Positions 37,517 through 46,375 of a stretch of 64,000 nucleotides of DNA are shown here, in pieces. The notes beneath the pieces were generated by a model, which was not told where the DNA came from, ran no database searches, and worked only from the letters and a program-made list of their open reading frames with translations. Numbering within the stretch: position 1 is the first letter of the stretch; every line of letters begins with the position of its first letter. The stretch is taken from NCBI RefSeq assembly GCF_001956315.1, contig NZ_MOLY01000045.1:124001-188000 (forward strand), read 5' to 3'. Source of the stretch: Sphingomonas montana. Lineage in GTDB: Bacteria > Pseudomonadota > Alphaproteobacteria > Sphingomonadales > Sphingomonadaceae. Position numbers and translations under genes: made by a program.

Positions 37517-38908
37517 ATGACCAGCCAGACCCGCACCGAGACCGACAGCTTCGGCCCCATCGAAGTTCCCGCCGACCGCTACTGGGGGGCACAGACCGAA
37601 CGGTCGATCGCCAATTTCCCGTTCGGCGCGCCGGAACGCATGCCGATCGGCATCGTCCACGCGCTGGCGCTCGTCAAACAGGCGGCCGCCCGTGTCAACC
37701 GGCTCCATGGCCTGGACGGCGCCGTCGCCGACGCGATCGAGAGCGCCGCCACGGAAATCGTCGGCGGCAAGCTGGACGACGAATTCCCGTTGGTAATCTG
37801 GCAGACCGGATCCGGCACTCAGTCCAACATGAACGTCAACGAGGTGATCGCCGGCCGCGCCAACGAGGTCGTGACCGGAACACGCGGCGGCAAGAGCCCC
37901 GTCCACCCCAACGATCACGTTAACCAGGGCCAGTCGTCGAACGACAGCTTCCCGACCGCGCTTCATATCGCCGCCGCGCGCGCCGTCCACGACGCGTTGT
38001 TGCCCGCGCTGCACGCGATCCACGCCGAACTGTCCCGCAAGGCGCAGGCCTGGGATGCCATCGTCAAGATCGGCCGCACCCACCTGCAGGATGCGACTCC
38101 GCTGACGCTGGGCGATGAGTTCTCCGGCTACGCCCAGCAGATCGCCGACGGCATTGCGCGGGTCGAGGCCGTCCTTCCGCGCCTCCACCGTCTGGCGCAG
38201 GGCGGCACCGCGGTCGGCACCGGCCTGAACGCGCCCGCCAATTTTGGCCCCGCCGTCGCGGCCGAACTCGCCGACCTCACCGGTCTGCCGTTCGAAACCG
38301 CACCCAACAAGTTCGAAGCCCTCGCCAGCCACGACACGCTGGTCGAACTGTCCGGCGTGCTGAACGTGCTGGCCGTGTCGCTGTCCAAGATCGCCAACGA
38401 CATCCGCCTGCTCGGCTCCGGCCCGCGCTGCGGCCTCGGCGAACTGCACCTGCCCGAAAACGAACCCGGCAGCTCGATCATGCCGGGCAAGGTCAATCCC
38501 ACCCAGTGCGAGATGCTGACCATGGTGGCGGCGCAGGTCATGGGCAATCACATGGCCGTGACGATCGGCGGGTTGCAGGGGCATCTTGAACTTAACGTGT
38601 TCAAGCCGCTGATCGGCGCTGCGGTCCTCCGCTCGATCGACCTGCTCAGCGTCGGCATGGACAGTTTCCGCCTGCGCGCGCTCGACGGACTGGAGCCGGA
38701 CCGCGATCGCATCGCCGCGCTGCTCGACCGCTCGCTGATGCTGGTCACCGCGCTCGCCCCCGAAATCGGCTACGATAACGCCGCGAAGATCGCCAAGACC
38801 GCGCACCACGAAGGCCAGACCCTGCGTGAGGCGGCACTGGCGTCGGGCCTTGTCGATGCCGAGACGTTCGATCGCGTCGTCCGTGCGGAGACGATGCTCG
38901 GCCGGTAG
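37517..38908 (+). CDS. fumC: class II fumarate hydratase
   Basis: 463 residues. It hydrates fumarate to malate in the TCA cycle. Motifs: [18 protein letters not shown] near residue 20, [16 protein letters not shown] near 96, [18 protein letters not shown] near 133, the catalytic His region [14 protein letters not shown] near 184, and the signature [15 protein letters not shown] near 316. The iron-free class. It stands alone between two repeat-bearing gaps. Confidence 0.97.
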   Translation: MTSQTRTETDSFGPIEVPADRYWGAQTERSIANFPFGAPERMPIGIVHALALVKQAAARVNRLHGLDGAVADAIESAATEIVGGKLDDEFPLVIWQTGSGTQSNMNVNEVIAGRANEVVTGTRGGKSPVHPNDHVNQGQSSNDSFPTALHIAAARAVHDALLPALHAIHAELSRKAQAWDAIVKIGRTHLQDATPLTLGDEFSGYAQQIADGIARVEAVLPRLHRLAQGGTAVGTGLNAPANFGPAVAAELADLTGLPFETAPNKFEALASHDTLVELSGVLNVLAVSLSKIANDIRLLGSGPRCGLGELHLPENEPGSSIMPGKVNPTQCEMLTMVAAQVMGNHMAVTIGGLQGHLELNVFKPLIGAAVLRSIDLLSVGMDSFRLRALDGLEPDRDRIAALLDRSLMLVTALAPEIGYDNAAKIAKTAHHEGQTLREAALASGLVDAETFDRVVRAETMLGR

Positions 38909-38931
38909 AGACCGCTTACAACCAGCCCCAA

Positions 38932-39115
38932 ACCGTTATCCCGGCCTCCGCCGAGATGACGACTGTCGTGAGCGGGATCTCGTCGCGAACGCAACAGTAA
39001 GCCCCTCTCCTTCAGGGGAGGGGTTGGGGTGGGGGCAACAGCACCGCACCGACAGCATGGCGGCAATGACGAGGTCAGCCCCATTCCAACCCCCTCCCCT
39101 GAAGGGGAGGGGCCA
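38932..39115. repeat. repeat cluster between fumC and the M3 peptidase gene
   Basis: A decayed TTATCCCGGCCTCCGCCGAG element at 38932-38962, then CCCCTCTCC-TTCA-GGGGAGGGG at 39001-39036 and its inverted counterpart at 39085-39115. The latter two can pair over about 30 bases and probably end transcription of the convergent genes. Confidence 0.72.
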
Positions 39116-39124
39116 AGAAAAAGC

Positions 39125-41122
39125 CTACCCCACCAGTCCCCGCTGGCGCAGCAGCGGTGCCTCATCCGGCGTCCGCCCGCGGAACGCCACGAAGGACTCC
39201 ATCGGATCGCGGCTGTCGCCACGCGCCAGCACTTCGTCGCGGAACCGCTTCGCCAGCGTCCAGTCGAACAACCGACCCGGTTGGGCGAAGCTGTCGAACG
39301 CATCCTCGTCCAGCACCTCGGCCCAGAGATAGCTGTAATAGGCCGCCGCATAGCCACCGTCGAAGACATGCGTGAAATGCGGCAACCGGTGCCGCAACAC
39401 GATCGCATCCGGCATCCTCAACGTGGCCAGCATCTCCGCCTCGAACGCCGCCGCATCGACCGGACCGGTCGCGCGGTGCAGCGCCAGGTCCACGATCGAC
39501 GATCCGGTCAGTTCGACCGTGGAGAAGCCTTGCCCGAACCCGTCGCCCGCACCGATCGCCGCGATCATCGCGTCGTCCATACCGAACCCGCGCAGCACCT
39601 CCGGTGCCACGATCCAGTGCTCCATGAACTTGCTGGGAAATTCGACGAAGTCGCGCGCCACCGCCGTCCCGGCGAGGCTGGGATAGGTGACGTCGGACAG
39701 CAGCGCATGCAGCGCATGGCCGAATTCGTGAAACAGCGTCCGCGCCTCGTCCAGCGACACCCGACTGTCCGCCGCCACCGGTGCCTTGGAAAAATTCGCG
39801 ACGGTATAGACGATCGGCAGCACTGGCCCATCGATCCGCTCCTGCACGCGCAGCGACCCCATCCAAGCGCCGCCATGCTTGGTCGGCCGCGCGAAATAAT
39901 CGGTATAGAGCAGCCCGACAGCCTCGCCCGCCGCATCGCGCACGTCCCAGGCGTGCATGTCGGGGTGGTAGACCGCGATGTCCGGCCGCTCCACGAAGCG
40001 CAGCCCGTACAGCCGCCCCGCCACGTCGAACGCCGCATCCCGCACGCCGTCCACGCTCAGCAACGCGCGCACCGCTCCGGCATCCAGCGCATAGGCTTCG
40101 CGCCGGACCTGTTCGGCATAGAACCGCCAGTCCCACGGCGCGATCGTCACGCCGTCGCGGTCGGCCAGCAATTGCAGCGTCGCGGTCTCCGTGATCGCCT
40201 TGGCCCGCGCCGGTTCCCACAATCGCATCAGCAGCGCGTGTGCCGCATCCGGCGACGCCGCCATGCTGTCCGCCAGCTTGTAGTCGGCATAGGTCGCATG
40301 GCCCAGCAAGGCCGCACTTTCGCGCCGCAACGCGACGATCTCCGCCACCAGCGGGTTGTTGTCGTGCGCGCCGCCGTCGCAGCGCTGGGTAAAGCCACGC
40401 CACATCGTTTCGCGCAAGACGCGGTCGGTCGCGAACGTCGTGACCGTTTCGAAATCGCCGCGGTCCAGCGTGAAGCGGTATCGACCAGCCATGCCCTCGG
40501 CCGCCGCGCGCGCCGCCGCCACATCGCACACCGCCTGCGGCAGGCCGCCGACCTCATGCGCCTCGGTCAGCAACGACCAGTCGCCCGCCGCCCCCATCAC
40601 ATTCTGCCCGAACGCCACGGACAGCGCCGCCAGCCGCGCGTCGATCGCCGCGAACCGCGCCTTGTCCGCCGGCGCCAGCCCGGCCCCGCCATTCACGAAC
40701 CCGTGATAGACATTGTCGGTCAACCGGATCTGCTCGGCGGTCAGTCCCGCCGTCGCGCGGCCTCGCCACACTTCGGCCACCCGCGCGAACAGCGCCGGAT
40801 CATGGTCGATCGCCGTGCCATGCGCCGACATGCGCGCCGATATCTCCGCCTCGATCGCGCGGATGCCGGGTTCGCCGTGCGCGGACGACAGCGTCCAGAA
40901 CACGCGCCGCACCCTCGACAGCGCCGCGCCCGACCGTTCCAGCGCGGCGATCACGCTATCGAACGTCGCCGGGCCGGTCGCGTCGGCGATGGCGCGGATC
41001 TCGGCCATCTTCTCCGCCATCGCGATCTCCAGCGCGGGCAGGAAATGCGCGGGCCGGATCGCGTTGAACGGGGGCGCGCCGAACGGCGTATCCCAATCGG
41101 CCAGCAACGGGTTAGCTGCCAC
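39125..41122 (-). CDS. dcp: M3-family metallopeptidase, peptidyl-dipeptidase Dcp type
   Basis: 665 residues without a signal peptide, so cytoplasmic. The zinc site is LFHEFGHALHALLS near residue 452, with the third ligand in the EFPSKFMEHW helix downstream. The N-terminal start PFGAPPFNAIRPAHFLPAL and the C-terminal YYSYLWAEVLDEDAFDSF are typical of the Dcp/oligopeptidase A group. It cleaves dipeptides from short peptides. The start is GTG at 41122, overlapping the transglutaminase stop by 11 bases. Confidence 0.93.
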   Translation of the reverse strand: MAANPLLADWDTPFGAPPFNAIRPAHFLPALEIAMAEKMAEIRAIADATGPATFDSVIAALERSGAALSRVRRVFWTLSSAHGEPGIRAIEAEISARMSAHGTAIDHDPALFARVAEVWRGRATAGLTAEQIRLTDNVYHGFVNGGAGLAPADKARFAAIDARLAALSVAFGQNVMGAAGDWSLLTEAHEVGGLPQAVCDVAAARAAAEGMAGRYRFTLDRGDFETVTTFATDRVLRETMWRGFTQRCDGGAHDNNPLVAEIVALRRESAALLGHATYADYKLADSMAASPDAAHALLMRLWEPARAKAITETATLQLLADRDGVTIAPWDWRFYAEQVRREAYALDAGAVRALLSVDGVRDAAFDVAGRLYGLRFVERPDIAVYHPDMHAWDVRDAAGEAVGLLYTDYFARPTKHGGAWMGSLRVQERIDGPVLPIVYTVANFSKAPVAADSRVSLDEARTLFHEFGHALHALLSDVTYPSLAGTAVARDFVEFPSKFMEHWIVAPEVLRGFGMDDAMIAAIGAGDGFGQGFSTVELTGSSIVDLALHRATGPVDAAAFEAEMLATLRMPDAIVLRHRLPHFTHVFDGGYAAAYYSYLWAEVLDEDAFDSFAQPGRLFDWTLAKRFRDEVLARGDSRDPMESFVAFRGRTPDEAPLLRQRGLVG

Positions 41123-41942
41123 CGGCCTGGCCTTCCGCGGTGATTTCGTCGGTATGGACGTCGAACCGGCTGAGCGTGGCGGGTCCGAATACCGTGGTCA
41201 GCGCGGTATCGGTCGCGTCGCGGCCGCGCGCCATCAGGATGCGGCCGATCCGCGGCCGGTTGTGCCGCGCGTCGAACGTGTACCATTCGCCGCCCAGGTA
41301 GACGTCGAACCATGCGCTGAAATCCATCGGGCCTTCGACCGGCGGGATGCCGATATCGCCCAGATATCCGGTGCAGTAGCGCGCCGGAATGTTCATGCAC
41401 CGGCACAGCGTGACCGCCAGATGCGCGAAATCGCGGCAGACGCCGCGCTTTTCCTGGAAAGCATCCCACGCCGTCTTGGTCGACCGCGCGTGATGGTATC
41501 CGAACTCGATATGGCCATGCACGAATTCGACGATCGCCTGCACCCGCGCCCAGCCGGGGGGCGTGTTGCCGAACAGGTTCCACGCCGTGTTCGACAGCCG
41601 GTCCGTCTCGCAATATCGGCTGCCCAGCAGGAACAGCAGGATATCGTCGGGTAACTCGGCCACCGGCACCTGGGGCGCGTCCGGCACCACCCGGTCCGGC
41701 AGGCCGCTGTCCTCGACGACGAAATCCGCGGACAACGTCAGCCCGCCCGCCGGGATCGTCAGGCGCGTGCAGACATTTCCGAAACTGTCGACATAATCGT
41801 ACATCGGCACTTGCTTGTCGGACGTGATCCGGTGCGGCGTCGTCAGGTCGCGGCTGCGCGAGGGGTGGATGCTCAGCATCGCCATCATCGGCGTGGGCCG
41901 GTTCGCGGCGAAACTGATGTCGTAACCGGTGCGGATCAGCAT
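41112..41942 (-). CDS. transglutaminase-like protein, probably altered active site
   Basis: 276 residues. The catalytic-Cys block KRGVCRDFAHLAVTLCR is at about residues 165-181 (Cys 169). Where most family members have HAW followed by an acidic strand, this reads DFSAWFDVYLGGEWYTFDARHN, so Ser takes the place of the usual His, though the later Asp is present. It could be a protease, amidase or transamidase, or an inactive partner of the adjacent transglutaminase. The start overlaps the upstream transglutaminase stop by seven bases. Confidence 0.82.
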   Translation of the reverse strand: MLIRTGYDISFAANRPTPMMAMLSIHPSRSRDLTTPHRITSDKQVPMYDYVDSFGNVCTRLTIPAGGLTLSADFVVEDSGLPDRVVPDAPQVPVAELPDDILLFLLGSRYCETDRLSNTAWNLFGNTPPGWARVQAIVEFVHGHIEFGYHHARSTKTAWDAFQEKRGVCRDFAHLAVTLCRCMNIPARYCTGYLGDIGIPPVEGPMDFSAWFDVYLGGEWYTFDARHNRPRIGRILMARGRDATDTALTTVFGPATLSRFDVHTDEITAEGQAGGS

Positions 41943-42859
41943 GGTGGCACGTCTCCCTTGGGCGCATGTGGGATTGCGAGTGTCGCATCGTCGTCCAGAT
42001 CGACACCGATGTCGACGGTCATGCCGGTATCGCTGCCGGGAAACCCCGCCCAGCTGCCGGACAGCGGCACCGCCTGCATCGGATCGCGCGCCACGGCGAC
42101 GCGGATGAGGCCGCGATTGCCGACAATGCCGTTGGTCGGATCATATTCGACCCAGCCCGATCCGGGCAGGAAGATGCGGACCCACGCATGCGTGTTCCCG
42201 CCGCCCACGCGGCCCTCGCCGCGCGACGGGCTGTAGACATAACCGGATACGAACCGCGCCGCGAAGCCCAGCGCGCGCGCCGCCTCCATCATCAGCACGG
42301 CATAGTCGCGGCAGGTCCCCTGTCGGGTGCGCAACGTCTCGATCGGCGTCTGCGTCCCCTGTTCGTACCGCGGAACATAGGTGAACTCGCGCCGGATCGT
42401 CGCGGTCATCTCGGCCAGCATGCCGGCCGTGTCGGTCCGCCGGTCGTCGGACACGAAGCCGCGGGCCCAGCTGTCCACGATCCGTTCCGGGTCCGGATGC
42501 TGCCGCTCGATCGACCGCAGCAGGTCCGGCATGTCCTCGCTGGAATAGGTGAACGGGAATGCGCGGGCATAGGGTTCGACCTGCACCAGGCCATCGACGA
42601 CCGGGCTGTGTTCCATCCGCACCACACTGTCGAACCGCAGCTCGCGCGCCCGGCGGTCGAACCGTGCGATCGCCACCGAATTGCCGAACACGTCGTGGAT
42701 CCAGCGCAGTTCGGCAGGTTCGGGCGTGATATCGAGCCGCGCCGCGATCAACCGCTGGTCATAGCTTTCGCGCGGGCGCACCATGATGCGATGTTCGCCG
42801 AACGATACGGGCTGGCGATAGGCATATCGGGTGCTATGCGCGATGGTCAGGAACGGCAT
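41936..42859 (-). CDS. transglutaminase-like protein
   Basis: 307 residues. It has an N-terminal all-beta region beginning MPFLTIAHSTRYAYRQPVSF, and the triad block TRQGTCRDYAVLMMEAARAL near residue 192 (Cys). GGGNTHAWVRIFLPGSGW supplies the His, and VEYDPTNGIVG the Asp. No signal peptide. Such genes often come in pairs with related proteins, as here, and the substrates are unknown. It is divergent from the N-formylglutamate amidohydrolase gene; the start codons nearly touch. Confidence 0.85.
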   Translation of the reverse strand: MPFLTIAHSTRYAYRQPVSFGEHRIMVRPRESYDQRLIAARLDITPEPAELRWIHDVFGNSVAIARFDRRARELRFDSVVRMEHSPVVDGLVQVEPYARAFPFTYSSEDMPDLLRSIERQHPDPERIVDSWARGFVSDDRRTDTAGMLAEMTATIRREFTYVPRYEQGTQTPIETLRTRQGTCRDYAVLMMEAARALGFAARFVSGYVYSPSRGEGRVGGGNTHAWVRIFLPGSGWVEYDPTNGIVGNRGLIRVAVARDPMQAVPLSGSWAGFPGSDTGMTVDIGVDLDDDATLAIPHAPKGDVPPC

Positions 42860-42890
42860 GGCACACGGATCGGACGTGGAGGGATCGGAT

Positions 42891-43724
42891 ATGGCGGGAT
42901 CTGACGTGGCGACGACTGCATGGAATACCCTGTTGTCCGCGGACGATCCGCGGCCGGTCATCGTTCACAACCCGTCCGGGGGCGCCCCGTTCCTCCTGAT
43001 AGGCGATCATGCCGGAAACGCCATCCCGCAAAGCCTGGGTGACCTGGGCGTGTCCGCCGCCGAACGCGCGCGCCACATCGGCTGGGATATCGGGATCGGC
43101 GTGCTCGGCGCCCAGATGTCGCGGCATCTGGATGCGGTCTGGATCGAACAGGCCTATTCCCGGCTCGTGATCGATTGCAACCGCGCGCCCGATCCGTGCG
43201 CCACGCCCAACGCCGTCGTGCCGGTCAGCGACGGCACGCCCGTCCCCGCCAATCATGGGCTGGACGATGCCGCCCGCGCCGCCCGCGTGGCGGAAATCCA
43301 CGCCCCCTATCAGGATGCGATCGCCGCCGAGATCGTGCGCCGCACCGCCGCCGGCCAGCCCACCATCCTTGTCGCGCTGCACAGTTTCACGCCTGTCATG
43401 GGCGGCGTGCCCCGCCCCTGGCATGTCGGCATCCTGCACGACGGCGCGAATGACCGGTTCGCACGTCGCGTGCTGGCGCTGCTGAAATCCGACCCGCTGC
43501 TGACCGTCGGCGACAACGAACCGTACAAGATGGACCGCATCGATTACAGCGTGCCGCGCCACGCCTTCGCCGCCGGGCTGCCCTATGTCGAATTCGAGGT
43601 GCGGCAGGATCTGCTGGCCGACCGACCGGGCATCGACCGGTGGTGCGGCATCCTGTCCCGCGTGCTGACCGCCGCGGCCCGGCCGGATCGCGACGTGGCG
43701 CCCGTCACCGTTCGGTCATCATAA
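42891..43724 (+). CDS. N-formylglutamate amidohydrolase family protein
   Basis: 277 residues. Family blocks: FLLIGDHAGNAIPQSLGDLG near residue 31, HIGWDIGIGVLGAQMSRHLDA (in pieces) near 56, YSRLVIDCNR near 84, and VALHSFTPVMGG near 152. The true enzyme hydrolyses formylglutamate in histidine degradation, but no hut genes are near and the family is broad. GGAGGG seven bases before ATG 42891 supports this start. An ATG at 42858, also with a site, would add 11 residues containing a GSD repeat. Confidence 0.85.
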   Translation: MAGSDVATTAWNTLLSADDPRPVIVHNPSGGAPFLLIGDHAGNAIPQSLGDLGVSAAERARHIGWDIGIGVLGAQMSRHLDAVWIEQAYSRLVIDCNRAPDPCATPNAVVPVSDGTPVPANHGLDDAARAARVAEIHAPYQDAIAAEIVRRTAAGQPTILVALHSFTPVMGGVPRPWHVGILHDGANDRFARRVLALLKSDPLLTVGDNEPYKMDRIDYSVPRHAFAAGLPYVEFEVRQDLLADRPGIDRWCGILSRVLTAAARPDRDVAPVTVRSS

Positions 43725-43741
43725 CGTCATACGTCGCCCCG

Positions 43742-44557
43742 GTGGCGCGCATCCTTCCGACAAACCGCTTGCCGGCGGACCCCGCGACCCGTCGGCGCGT
43801 CGCGATCGGCGCTGGCCTGGTCGCGCTGCTGGCGATCGCGGTTTACGCCGCCGCTCCGGTATCCGAACCTGCACCGGAACCGTCGCCGGCCGCGTCGCTC
43901 CCGCCGCTCCCCGAACCCGTCCCGCCTCCGGCGACCCTGCCCCTGCCGCCTGCCCCCCCGCCATCGCCCCCACAGCCCACCGCCATCCTGCGCGGAAGCG
44001 TGCCCGGCCTGTCGGTCAACGCCACCTTCGCCACGCGCGGCGGCGGTGGCAGCATCTTGGTCACGCGGGCGGATGGTACGCGCGGCATCGTCGCCACCGG
44101 GACCGACGTCGTCCCTGGCACCCGCCTGACCGGCGTGGCGGCCGACCGGGCGACCTTCACCGCCGGTGCCACCCGCTTCTGGATGCCGCTGCAGTCGGAG
44201 GCCGCCGCGAAGGCGGATCCCGGCCCCGCCACCGTCATGGCCGCCGCGCCGCCACCGCCCGCGCCCGTGGCACAGCCGGCCTCCGCATCGGAACTGCGCG
44301 AATCGATGGTCTACCAGTCGGCGCTCACCCCCGGGGCGGACGGCGTCCACCGCGGCTATACCGTGCGCGCCATGCCACCCCTGTTCGCGAAGGCCGGGCT
44401 GAAACCCGGCGATATCATCACCGGCATCAACGGCCGCGCGTTCGACGGCCCGGCCGAAATCGCGACGCTGGCGCGGGAAGCCGCAATTTCCAGCACCGTG
44501 GTGTTCCGCATCCGCCGCGATGGCCAGACGCAGGAACTGCAGGTCCAGCCCCGCTAG
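43742..44557 (+). CDS. GspC-like PDZ protein (type II secretion protein C architecture)
   Basis: About 271 residues. One N-terminal membrane segment (VAIGAGLVALLAIAVYAAAP) is followed by a long Pro-rich linker (residues about 40-80). An HR-like beta domain comes next (ILRGSVPGLSVNATF to ATRFWMPL, about 82-155), then a PDZ domain from about 195 (GYTVRAMPPLFAKAGLKPGD and IITGINGRAFDGP). This is the order in GspC. The usual gspD-M genes do not follow. The start GTG at 43742 lacks a clear ribosome site and is uncertain. Confidence 0.75.
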   Translation: MARILPTNRLPADPATRRRVAIGAGLVALLAIAVYAAAPVSEPAPEPSPAASLPPLPEPVPPPATLPLPPAPPPSPPQPTAILRGSVPGLSVNATFATRGGGGSILVTRADGTRGIVATGTDVVPGTRLTGVAADRATFTAGATRFWMPLQSEAAAKADPGPATVMAAAPPPPAPVAQPASASELRESMVYQSALTPGADGVHRGYTVRAMPPLFAKAGLKPGDIITGINGRAFDGPAEIATLAREAAISSTVVFRIRRDGQTQELQVQPR

Positions 44558-44580
44558 CCCGTTCGATGGTCGCACCGCGG

Positions 44581-44620
44581 CTGTCACATTCGTCGCACGA
44601 CACTGTAACATTAGCATCAC
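44581..44620 (+). promoter_or_regulatory. candidate Pho box (four 11-base direct repeats)
   Basis: CTGTCACATTC (44581), GTCGCACGACA (44592), CTGTAACATTA (44603) and GCATCACGAAC (44614) are in strict 11-base register. The halves match the PhoB pattern CTGTCA-N5-CTGTCA at the first and third repeats, with weaker second and fourth. A TAGGCA-like -10 element follows at about 44631. It lies upstream of the lipoprotein/receptor pair. Confidence 0.55.
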
Positions 44621-44713
44621 GAACCGCTTCTAGGCACCACGGCAACGACCAGAGGAACCCGCATGTGTGAGGTGGCCCGTCGTCCGCTACGTGAACACCT
44701 AAAGGGGCCGATC

Positions 44714-46297
44714 ATGACATCCTTCAAGTCCATCCTGCTGCTCGGATCCGCACTGGCACTGGCCGGCTGCGGTGCCGATGACGTCGCATCGCCCGGCGAA
44801 GGTGTCATCATCACCCCGACGCCCACGCCCACGCCTACGCCGACCCCCACGTCCCCGACGCCGACCCCCACGGCCGGCACGCCTGCCGCGGACTGCCCCA
44901 CCGGCACCACCAACGTCGGCGTCATCGGTGCCTACCGCTCCTGCCGCATCCCCGGCCTGGTCACCGGCGCGCTCACGCTGCCGCGCCGCGCCGGCACGGC
45001 TTATGAAATCAACAGCCGCGTCGACGTCGGCGTCGACGTCGGCGGTGCGGGCAACGCCACCGGTGGCGCCAGCGCGACGCTGACGGTCGAGCCGGGCGCG
45101 CTCGTCTATGCCAACACCACGAACTCGGACAACGACTATCTGGTCGTCAACCGCGGCTCGCGGATCGTGGCCGACGGCACCGAATCGCTGCCGATCATCT
45201 TCACGTCGGAACAGAATGTCCGCGGCCTAACGACCGACGATTCGCAGGGCCAGTGGGGCGGCATCATCATGGCCGGCCGCGCCCCGATCAGTAACTGCAA
45301 CTTGGCGGGCGTCGCCGGCGGTGCCGCAAACTGCGAGAACGTCGTCGAAGGCACTGGCAACGCGCTGTACGGCGGCAACGTCGCAACAGACTCCAGCGGC
45401 GTGTTCCGCTACGTCCAGATCCGCTACTCCGGCACGGTCATCAGCCCGAACAACGAGTTGCAGGGCCTGACACTCGGCGGCGTCGGTTCGGGCACGACGA
45501 TCGACCACGTCCAGATCCACAACAGCTCGGATGACGGGATCGAGGTGTTCGGCGGCCGTGTGAACATGCGCTACCTGCTGCTGACCGGCGCGGACGACGA
45601 CTCGCTCGACACCGACGTCGGCTATCAGGGCTTCATCCAGTTCGTGATCGCGGCGCAGAAGCCGAACAACACGCAGACCGACAACTACGCGATCGAAATC
45701 GACTCGAACGGTAGCGAAGACGCCCTGCCACGTCAGTTCGGCCGTCTGGCGAACTTCACCTTCATCCACACTTCGACCGCGACGAACGCTGCGATCCGCC
45801 TGCGCGGCGGTGCCGACTTCACCTTCGTCAACGGCGTCGTCGTCAGCCCCACGGCCTGCCTCAACACCGTCGCCTCCAACGACGCGGCCAACCCGTCGAC
45901 CATCCGTCCGGCCAACACCGAACTGCAGGACCAGGGCCCGCCCGTGTTCAACTCGGTCAGCTTCGCCTGCGCCGCACCGTTCGCCGAAACGACGCAGAGC
46001 GGCGTGACGATCACCAATGCGCAGCAGGGGACGTTCTTCAACGCCGGCAGCAACAACCTGCAGATGGCGACCTCCACGCTGGCCGGCCTCTACGTCAACG
46101 GCGCCAACGAGACCGCACGTCCGGCCTTCAACGCCGCCACGCTCAACCCCACCGGTTCGTCCTTCTTCGTGTCGACGAACTATATCGGCGCGGTCCGCGA
46201 CGCCAATGACGGCTGGTTCCGCGGCTGGAGCTGCAATTCCAACCGCGCCCAGTTCGGCGCGAGCAGCAGCGCCTGCACGGCCCTTCCGACGACCTGA
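44714..46297 (+). CDS. surface lipoprotein with predicted beta-helix
   Basis: 527 residues. The signal ends in lipobox LALAGC (Cys 19). A Thr-Pro repeat linker (about residues 33-57, encoded by a near-perfect CCGACGCCCACG tract at 44817-44875) tethers the rest. The body has many short beta repeats of right-handed parallel helix type, such as TIDHVQIHNSSDDGIEVFGG near 275 and GADDDSLDTDVGYQGFI near 300. Repeated NSSDDG and DDDSLD turns look calcium- or metal-binding. AAGGGG lies nine bases before the ATG. It is paired with the TonB-dependent receptor downstream. No enzyme family recognised. Confidence 0.8.
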   Translation: MTSFKSILLLGSALALAGCGADDVASPGEGVIITPTPTPTPTPTPTSPTPTPTAGTPAADCPTGTTNVGVIGAYRSCRIPGLVTGALTLPRRAGTAYEINSRVDVGVDVGGAGNATGGASATLTVEPGALVYANTTNSDNDYLVVNRGSRIVADGTESLPIIFTSEQNVRGLTTDDSQGQWGGIIMAGRAPISNCNLAGVAGGAANCENVVEGTGNALYGGNVATDSSGVFRYVQIRYSGTVISPNNELQGLTLGGVGSGTTIDHVQIHNSSDDGIEVFGGRVNMRYLLLTGADDDSLDTDVGYQGFIQFVIAAQKPNNTQTDNYAIEIDSNGSEDALPRQFGRLANFTFIHTSTATNAAIRLRGGADFTFVNGVVVSPTACLNTVASNDAANPSTIRPANTELQDQGPPVFNSVSFACAAPFAETTQSGVTITNAQQGTFFNAGSNNLQMATSTLAGLYVNGANETARPAFNAATLNPTGSSFFVSTNYIGAVRDANDGWFRGWSCNSNRAQFGASSSACTALPTT

Positions 46298-46375
46298 GCT
46301 GCGCTGAACGCGGGGCGGGCGGCGTGAAAGCGTCGCCCGCCCTTGCGCATATCTGATCTGGACAGGATGCCCACG

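Noticed and set aside
44817-44875. Possible tandem repeat locus of its own
   Set aside because: It is the coding tract for the Thr-Pro linker of the lipoprotein, in frame throughout.
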